From: Collinsella tanakaei YIT 12063
GTDB lineage: Bacteria > Actinomycetota > Coriobacteriia > Coriobacteriales > Coriobacteriaceae
Length of the DNA: 64,000 nucleotides
Direction: 5' to 3'
Assembly: GCF_000225705.1 (NCBI RefSeq)
Contig: NZ_JH126470.1
Span: 62,001-126,000 of the forward strand
The notes under the pieces are model-generated. The model made no database searches. It saw only the letters and a program-made list of their open reading frames with translations, and was not told where the DNA came from. The first letter of the stretch is position 1. Each line of letters starts with the position of its first letter. Positions 59,166-64,000 of the stretch are shown here, piece by piece. Made by a program: the position numbers and the translations under genes.

Positions 59166-61358
59166 ATGGCCTCATCGTCCACACCTATACGCTACCGCGC
59201 GCCGGAGCTGCTGGCGCCCGCCGGCACGCTCGACGCCTTTCTCGCCGCGCTGGATGCCGGCGCCGACGCTGTCTACACCGGTGCCGGCGCCTTCAACGCC
59301 CGTGCCGCGGCAGATGACCTGACCTGCGAGGAGCTTGCCTGGGCGTGCGAGGTTGCGCACGGGATGGGCGCGCGGGTCTACGTGACCATGAACATCTTTG
59401 TTCGCGACGATGAGCTGGGGGAGTGCGTCGCCCTTGCCCGCCGCGTGCTCGACGCCGGTGCCGATGCCTTGATTGTGGCCGATTTAGGATTGTGCCGCCG
59501 CCTGCGCAGGGAGGTGCCGGACGTCGAGATCCATCTGTCGACCCAAGCGGGCGTGCATGCCGCCGCTGGCGCCGTGCTGGCCGCAGAGCAGCTTGGGGCG
59601 TCGCGCGTGACGTGCGGTCGCGAGCTTACGGTGAGCGAGATTGGGGCCATGGCGGCGACGGGCGTCGAGATCGAGGCGTTTTGCCACGGCGCCATCTGCA
59701 TTTGCTACGCGGGGGCGTGTTCGTTTTCCGCGCGCCGGCGGGGCCGCTCGGCCAATCGCGGCGATTGCACCCAGCCCTGCCGCGTGCCTTACCAGCTGGT
59801 AGACGGTGTGGGCCGGCGCGTGGATGCGCGCGACGGCGACCTGTTGCTGTGCCCATGCGACTACCTGTCTGCCGGGCATTTGGACGAGCTGGTCCGCTCG
59901 GGCGTCGGGGCCCTCAAGATCGAGGGGCGCATGAAGAATCCGGATTACGTCTACAACGTGGTCTCGTGCTACCGTGAGGCGCTGGATGCCGCGGTGGCGC
60001 GCGTGAATGCCGGTGAGAGCGGTGCCGGGAGCGTCGCTGCCGGCGCGACCGCGAAGGCCGTCAGACGCTTGGCGCGCTCCTTTAACCGCGGGTTCACCGA
60101 CGGCTATTTGACGGGAAGGACCGGGGCGAACCTTATGAGTTGGGAGCGTTCTTGCAACCAGGGCGTGCGCGTGGGCAGGGTCATAGACCGCCGGCATGAG
60201 GAGGTGCTGGTGGCATTTGAAGACGCGGTCGACGCCGGCGACACGCTGGAGGTGCGCTTTATACCAGGGCCCAACACCGCCAAGGATGCGCCCAAGCGCT
60301 GGCCCATGGTGCCCGCCCCGGTTGATGCCGCAGCCGGCGATAGCGTGTGGGTTCGCTGCAAGCGAAAGGTCGAGGTGGGCGCTCAGGTCAACCTTGTCCG
60401 CAGCGAGCGCTTGATAGATGCCGCGCGCGAAAGGGTGGCCGCCCTGCGCGCCGCCGGTCCGGACCCTGCCTCTGGACGCGATGACGCCGCGGGCCATCGC
60501 GCCGCCGAGCGGTCCTTGTCCAAGAACCAGGGGGCGAGCATACGAGGGGAGGCGGGCGACGCGGCTTGCGACGCTGCGGCCTGCGACGCCGAGTCGGTGC
60601 GAGCCGTCTGCATTGTCGACGACCCCCAAGCGGCGTCCGACCTGCTCGATGGATGTTATCCAGATGCCCTTTTAAGCTGGCGCCCGCAGGGGTTGGACGT
60701 GGTGCCTGCGGTGTTTGAGCACCGGCTGCTGGAGGCTGATGCCGACGCGTGGACGCGGCTTGTGCCGGCGCTGGGCGTGGTGCTGGACGAGGTGTCGCGT
60801 GAAGGCGATGCCCGGCGCCAGCGCGATCTGTGCCGCAGGGCCGCGTTTGTGGTGTGCCGCAACCTGACGCAGGTCGCTTACGCGCGCGAAGTTGGATGCG
60901 CCTTTGAGGTGGCCTCTCCCGTGACCGCCGCCAACGGCGAGACGGTGCGAGAGCTGTCCCGTCTTGGCGCGCGGTGCGTATGGCTTCCCGAGGAGATGGG
61001 GGAGGAGCGCATCGAGGAGATCTCGCGGACCCTTTCCGGTGGGGTCCGCCTCGCCGTGTGGGCGCACGGAGAGGCGCGCCTGATGGTGTGCGAGCACTGT
61101 GTGCTTACCGCCGAGGGGCCCTGCACGGAGACGTGCCTTGTCTGTCCGCGCCGCCTGGCGCCGCGCCTTTTGGTGGAGCGCGACGGCTCGCGCCTGCCGG
61201 TGGCGGTGGACGCCTTGGGCAGGACGCGCATCTTCGACGAGACGCCGCTCGATCTTGCGCACGCGGTGCCCCGGGTGATTTCGGCCGGCGTGACCGAGCT
61301 GGTGTATGACCTCACCAAGCTTCGCTCCCGCGTCGAGCTGTGCGCAAAAGAGGGATGA
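59166..61358 (+). CDS. U32-family peptidase/hydroxylation-associated protein
   Basis: A 730-residue protein of the U32 family (RlhA/YhbU/PrtC relatives). Seen: ELLAPAGTLDAFLAALDAGA, VYVTMNIFVRDDELGE, VEIHLSTQAGVHAAAG, and the Cys-rich FCHGAICICYAGACSF with RGDCTQPCR, which in RlhA-like proteins are needed for 23S rRNA hydroxylation (family knowledge), probably by holding an iron-sulfur cluster. KIEGRMKNPDYVYNVVSCYR is the signature. The C-terminal domain has another set: CEHCVL...CTETCLVCPRR. The ATG at 59166 has a weak site. An insert of about 60 residues lies near 430-490. It is followed 150 bases later by tyrS. Confidence 0.9.
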   Translation: MASSSTPIRYRAPELLAPAGTLDAFLAALDAGADAVYTGAGAFNARAAADDLTCEELAWACEVAHGMGARVYVTMNIFVRDDELGECVALARRVLDAGADALIVADLGLCRRLRREVPDVEIHLSTQAGVHAAAGAVLAAEQLGASRVTCGRELTVSEIGAMAATGVEIEAFCHGAICICYAGACSFSARRRGRSANRGDCTQPCRVPYQLVDGVGRRVDARDGDLLLCPCDYLSAGHLDELVRSGVGALKIEGRMKNPDYVYNVVSCYREALDAAVARVNAGESGAGSVAAGATAKAVRRLARSFNRGFTDGYLTGRTGANLMSWERSCNQGVRVGRVIDRRHEEVLVAFEDAVDAGDTLEVRFIPGPNTAKDAPKRWPMVPAPVDAAAGDSVWVRCKRKVEVGAQVNLVRSERLIDAARERVAALRAAGPDPASGRDDAAGHRAAERSLSKNQGASIRGEAGDAACDAAACDAESVRAVCIVDDPQAASDLLDGCYPDALLSWRPQGLDVVPAVFEHRLLEADADAWTRLVPALGVVLDEVSREGDARRQRDLCRRAAFVVCRNLTQVAYAREVGCAFEVASPVTAANGETVRELSRLGARCVWLPEEMGEERIEEISRTLSGGVRLAVWAHGEARLMVCEHCVLTAEGPCTETCLVCPRRLAPRLLVERDGSRLPVAVDALGRTRIFDETPLDLAHAVPRVISAGVTELVYDLTKLRSRVELCAKEG

Positions 61359-61508
61359 GGTAAGAAACTTTGGAAAGCTCACCCGCATAATTCGCGGCGT
61401 GGGCTACACTAAACAAATTGTGTATTCAAGCACCGCCGCGGGGCGCGAATCCCCTTTGGCGAGTATGCCGGGCGAGGGTGCTATTCGATTTAGCAGGAGG
61501 ACAGAGTC

Positions 61509-62723
61509 TTGTTGCCAGTTGACGAGCAGATGCGAATCATCACCTCCGGCACGGCGAAGATCGTGCCCGAGGCCGACCTCAAGAAGAAGCTTGAGAAGGG
61601 CGAGCCCCTGAACATCAAGCTGGGCGTCGACCCCACCAGCCCGGACCTGCACCTGGGCCACGCCGTGCCGCTGCGCAAGATGCGCCAGTTCCAGGACCTG
61701 GGTCATCGCGTGACCTTGATCATCGGCAACGGAACCGCCACCATCGGCGATCCGTCCGGCAAGAACACTACCCGTCCGCAGCTTTCCCAGGAGCAGGTCG
61801 AGGCCAACGCGGAGACCTACGTCGCCCAGGCCATGAAGATCCTGGACCCCGAGAAGACCACCATCGTCCATAACGGCGACTGGATGTTCCCCATGGGCCT
61901 GAAGGAGCTGCTGGCCGTCGCGAGCAAGTTCACCGTCGCCCGCATCCTGGAGCGCGACGACTTCACTAAGCGCTACCAGTCCCAGACCCCCATCGCCCTG
62001 CACGAGTTCCTCTACCCCGTGATGCAGGCTTATGACTCCGTCATGATTAACGCCGACGTGGAGATGGGCGGTACCGACCAGCTCTTCAACCTGCTTGCCG
62101 GTCGCGAGCTCATGGAGAAGACGGGTATGGAGCCCCAGGTCGCGCTCACCATGCCGCTGCTCGAGGGCACCGATGGCGTCCGTAAGATGTCCAAGTCCTA
62201 CGGCAACTACATCGGTCTGACCGATGCGCCTGCAGACATGTTTGGCAAGACCATGTCCATCCCGGACGAGATGATCGCCAAGTACTATCGCCTGGCTTCC
62301 TCCAAGTCCCTCGACGAGGTCGAGGCGATCGAGGCCTCCCTGACGGACGGCACCGGCGATCCCTACCAGCTCAAGCGCGCCCTCGCCCGCGACCTCATCA
62401 CCACCTACCACTCCGCCGAGGACGCCGTGGCGGCAGAGGCTGAGTTCGACCGCGTCTTCAAGGAGAACCAGCTTCCCGAGGATATCGCCGAGGTCTCCCT
62501 TGACCTCACCCCCGGCGAGGACGGCACCGTGTACCTTGCCGGTCTTTTGAAGGATGCGGGTCTAGCGCCTTCTGCCGGCGAGGCCCGTCGCCTGATCGAC
62601 GGCGGCGGCGTCAAGATCGACGGCGAGGCCGTGGCTCCCAAGAGCTATAACATCGATCCCGCATGCCTGAAGAGCGGCGTGGTGCTCCAGGTTGGCAAGC
62701 GCAAGTTCGCCCGTCTGGCCTAA
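61509..62723 (+). CDS. tyrS: tyrosyl-tRNA synthetase
   Basis: 404 residues. Seen: the class-I HIGH motif as DLHLGHAVP, the KMSKS motif as GVRKMSKSYGNYIGL, and a C-terminal S4-like domain (AGEARRLIDGGGVKIDGEAV). HGND-like YDSVMINADVEMGGTDQLFN is the tyrosine/adenylate site. The TTG at 61509 is eight bases after AGGAGG. The 150-base leader has no T-box element (AGGGTGGNACCGCG not seen). Confidence 0.97.
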   Translation: MLPVDEQMRIITSGTAKIVPEADLKKKLEKGEPLNIKLGVDPTSPDLHLGHAVPLRKMRQFQDLGHRVTLIIGNGTATIGDPSGKNTTRPQLSQEQVEANAETYVAQAMKILDPEKTTIVHNGDWMFPMGLKELLAVASKFTVARILERDDFTKRYQSQTPIALHEFLYPVMQAYDSVMINADVEMGGTDQLFNLLAGRELMEKTGMEPQVALTMPLLEGTDGVRKMSKSYGNYIGLTDAPADMFGKTMSIPDEMIAKYYRLASSKSLDEVEAIEASLTDGTGDPYQLKRALARDLITTYHSAEDAVAAEAEFDRVFKENQLPEDIAEVSLDLTPGEDGTVYLAGLLKDAGLAPSAGEARRLIDGGGVKIDGEAVAPKSYNIDPACLKSGVVLQVGKRKFARLA

Positions 62724-62757
62724 AAGCCCCCGTGCCCGCGCGGCATAGAACGCAGAT

Positions 62758-62799
62758 AAGCCGGCGATCGGTTCCCGTAAGGGGCCGGTCGCCGGCTTT
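62758..62799 (+). terminator. terminator of tyrS
   Basis: AAGCCGGCGA and TCGCCGGCTT pair exactly; the inner CGG/CCG adds pairs. TTTATT follows. It stands 35 bases past the stop. Confidence 0.85.
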
Positions 62800-62802
62800 A
62801 TT

Positions 62803-63136
62803 CATGTATCGGTCCGTATTGTGCGGTTTTATACATGGGTTTTGGAGCATGGAAAACCGTCCTCCTTCGGGTTGGTCAATGAGTGCCACGAGGTGGGTAG
62901 GGTTTCTGCTATTAGGCGGTTTATAGGCATGCCTTTAAGGTGGTCCAGCGCTTCCGATGACGTGTGGGGCCGTTCTTGAGCGGCGGTTTAGTCAAGTTGT
63001 TAAACACCTGTCGCAAAAAAGTACAGGATAAGGAGGGTTTTGCCTTTCTCAAACGCGATAAGATCGCAATTTTGAAATGTATAAAGAAAGCAGTCCCCGC
63101 CTGAAGCGTTTCAATTGCCAAACCGATCGGTTGCGA
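62803..63136. other. non-coding stretch of about 330 bases
   Basis: No reading frame is convincing. A hairpin CCTGT...ACAGG (about 63009-63029) with an A-rich loop and an AAGGAGGG word close by stand in the middle, and the last 80 bases are AT-rich. Possibly a small RNA or repeat; nothing known is recognised. Confidence 0.35.
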
Positions 63137-63138
63137 TA

Positions 63139-63172
63139 TAAAAACGCCCCGGAGAAAGGTCCCCGGGGCGTT
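63139..63172 (-). terminator. terminator of the phosphonatase-like gene
   Basis: AACGCCCCGG and CCGGGGCGTT pair; on the minus strand TTTT and ATA follow. It stands about 90 bases past the stop. Confidence 0.8.
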
Positions 63173-63261
63173 GCGAAATCCCTATCAGGGTGCAGCCCGC
63201 GCTCTAACGGCGATGCGTGGCGCGAGCGGGCACGCGCGCGGTGTGCGGTGCGATCGAAGCG

Positions 63262-64000
63262 CTACAGCTGGCGAAGAAGCGCGGGTAGCTCCGCTAAGGT
63301 GCCGATGACGGCGTCTGCCCCCGCCGCGCGGAACACGGATTCGACGCGCTCGCGTGCAGCGGTCTGCTCGTCGGTGCCGAGTGCCTCGAACTCATCCTGC
63401 GTCATCGCCATCTCCGAGGATCCCTCGATAACGCCGATGGAGATGCAGCCGGCGTTTTTACCCTCGCGGATGTCCGAGACGGTGTCGCCCACCTTGGCAA
63501 CGCGGCGCGCGTCGATGACGCCCAGCGCTTCCATGTTGCGGAACATCATGTAGGGGTAGGGGCGGCCGTGGCCACCCACGGCGTCCGGCGTGATGATGAG
63601 GTCCGGCTCATAACCGGCTTCGCGCGCGGCGGGCGCCACAATGGCCATCATCTTATCGTTGTAGCCCGTGGTCGAGCCGATGCGAACGTCCGCCACCCTC
63701 AACTGGGCAACGGCGTCCAACACATGCGGCTTCGGCTCTGCGAAGTTGTGCAGAATCGAAAGAAGGCGCTGCTCGTAGGGCTCGTAGAGCGCATGGACGT
63801 CGTCTTCGCAAGGGGCCGCGCCGTGCACGCGCTCCCATTCGGCGGCGATGCGGTCCATCTTAAGCATGGTGCGGATGTGGTCGATCTGGAGCATGCCCAT
63901 GGGCTCGCGCGTTTCCTCCATGGTGGGCTCCACGCCTGCCGCCTTGAAGGTCTCGATAAACGCTTGCACCGGGGCAAAGCACCCATAGTCCACCGTGGTT
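63262..64000 (-). CDS. phosphonatase-like HAD hydrolase, partial
   Basis: The 5' end is cut by the window; 246 residues are readable, beginning TTVDYGCFAPVQAFIETFKA. This, EPMGMLQIDHIRTMLKMDRI, DVRIGSTTGYNDKMM, GGHGRPYPYMMFRNMEALGV and VAKVGDTVSDIREGKNAGCI match phosphonoacetaldehyde hydrolase (PhnX) nearly block by block. The motif that carries the Schiff-base Lys in PhnX (MGLLKIDH) reads MGMLQIDH here, so the key Lys is Gln. The nucleophilic Asp should lie just past the window. The enzyme may have another substrate, or be a broken phosphonatase. No phn genes are visible. Confidence 0.85.
   Translation of the reverse strand, partial: TTVDYGCFAPVQAFIETFKAAGVEPTMEETREPMGMLQIDHIRTMLKMDRIAAEWERVHGAAPCEDDVHALYEPYEQRLLSILHNFAEPKPHVLDAVAQLRVADVRIGSTTGYNDKMMAIVAPAAREAGYEPDLIITPDAVGGHGRPYPYMMFRNMEALGVIDARRVAKVGDTVSDIREGKNAGCISIGVIEGSSEMAMTQDEFEALGTDEQTAARERVESVFRAAGADAVIGTLAELPALLRQL

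Noticed and set aside
59484-60629. 381-codon minus-strand frame opposite the U32 gene
   Set aside because: The U32 protein has clear motifs in the plus frame; this one has none.
61359-61508. T-box leader before tyrS
   Set aside because: The conserved AGGGTGGNACCGCG stretch is absent, and the leader is too short.
62611-62889. 92-codon minus-strand frame overlapping the tyrS end
   Set aside because: It runs antisense through tyrS and its terminator and has no start site of quality.
1-64000. tRNA or rRNA genes
   Set aside because: No T-loop GTTCGAATC-like sequence with matching arms was seen by eye outside coding regions; a tRNAscan-type search would be the proper test.

Overview
The window is high-GC DNA from an actinobacterium, most probably a member of the Coriobacteriia such as Collinsella. 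The points in favour are dense coding, frequent GTG and TTG starts with good ribosome binding sites, an Asp23/AmaP/DUF2273 envelope operon, a rplQ-ecfA-ecfT-truA order, a fused two-domain CoA-dehydratase activase of the anaerobe type, a class-2 galT and a Zn-type uS14. No tRNA, rRNA, CRISPR array or intact insertion sequence was seen.

Layout. 1-3 kb: ammonium uptake (amtB-glnK, minus strand) and a response regulator with no kinase beside it. 3-8.4 kb: a LacI-type repressor diverging from a galM-galK-galT operon, with two identical 15-bp direct repeats in the control region. 8.6-17.2 kb: a YbjN-like protein, a ZIP metal transporter, a HAD phosphatase, and a TetR regulator leading into a 1571-residue fused BadF/HgdB-type protein. 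17.2-26.1 kb: an accessory stretch rich in decay. It holds a VanZ remnant, a frameshifted ATPase, an intact YbaK deacylase and a decayed copy of part of it, a frameshifted ProX-type deacylase, an IS110-like remnant, a SatD/DUF3307 pair in more AT-rich DNA, a 35-residue membrane protein, and the first of two 288-bp inverted-repeat elements. 26.1-35.3 kb: DUF389, NifU-like protein, dcd, a Cys-rich protein, lgt, an ABC permease converging on a lipoprotein binding protein with no ATPase, a large membrane protein and YebC. 35.5-37.1 kb: amaP-DUF2273-Asp23.

37.3-40.1 kb: metN-metI-metQ, preceded by what looks like a leaderless, methionine-rich leader peptide (MMMVMEM) with mutually exclusive hairpins. 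It reads as a translation-coupled attenuator for methionine uptake. 40.4-50.2 kb: the end of the spc operon and the alpha operon, rplE to rplQ with secY, adk, map, infA and rpoA. rplN and rplX are not upstream of rplE. 50.3-53.8 kb: ECF transporter module (fused ATPases plus EcfT) and truA. 54-64 kb: glycosyltransferase, argR with a 36-residue membrane ORF, the second 288-bp element, a class A penicillin-binding protein with a Gly/Thr/Asn-rich tail, a U32 peptidase, tyrS, and a phosphonatase-like HAD protein cut by the window end whose usual Schiff-base lysine is glutamine.

The strongest candidates for undescribed biology are the methionine leader peptide/attenuator and the pair of 288-bp elements. 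Smaller points are the missing PII Tyr51, a MetN without its regulatory domain, the PhnX-like lysine loss, two small membrane proteins, and a recurring TATTCTCGTCC promoter-like motif.
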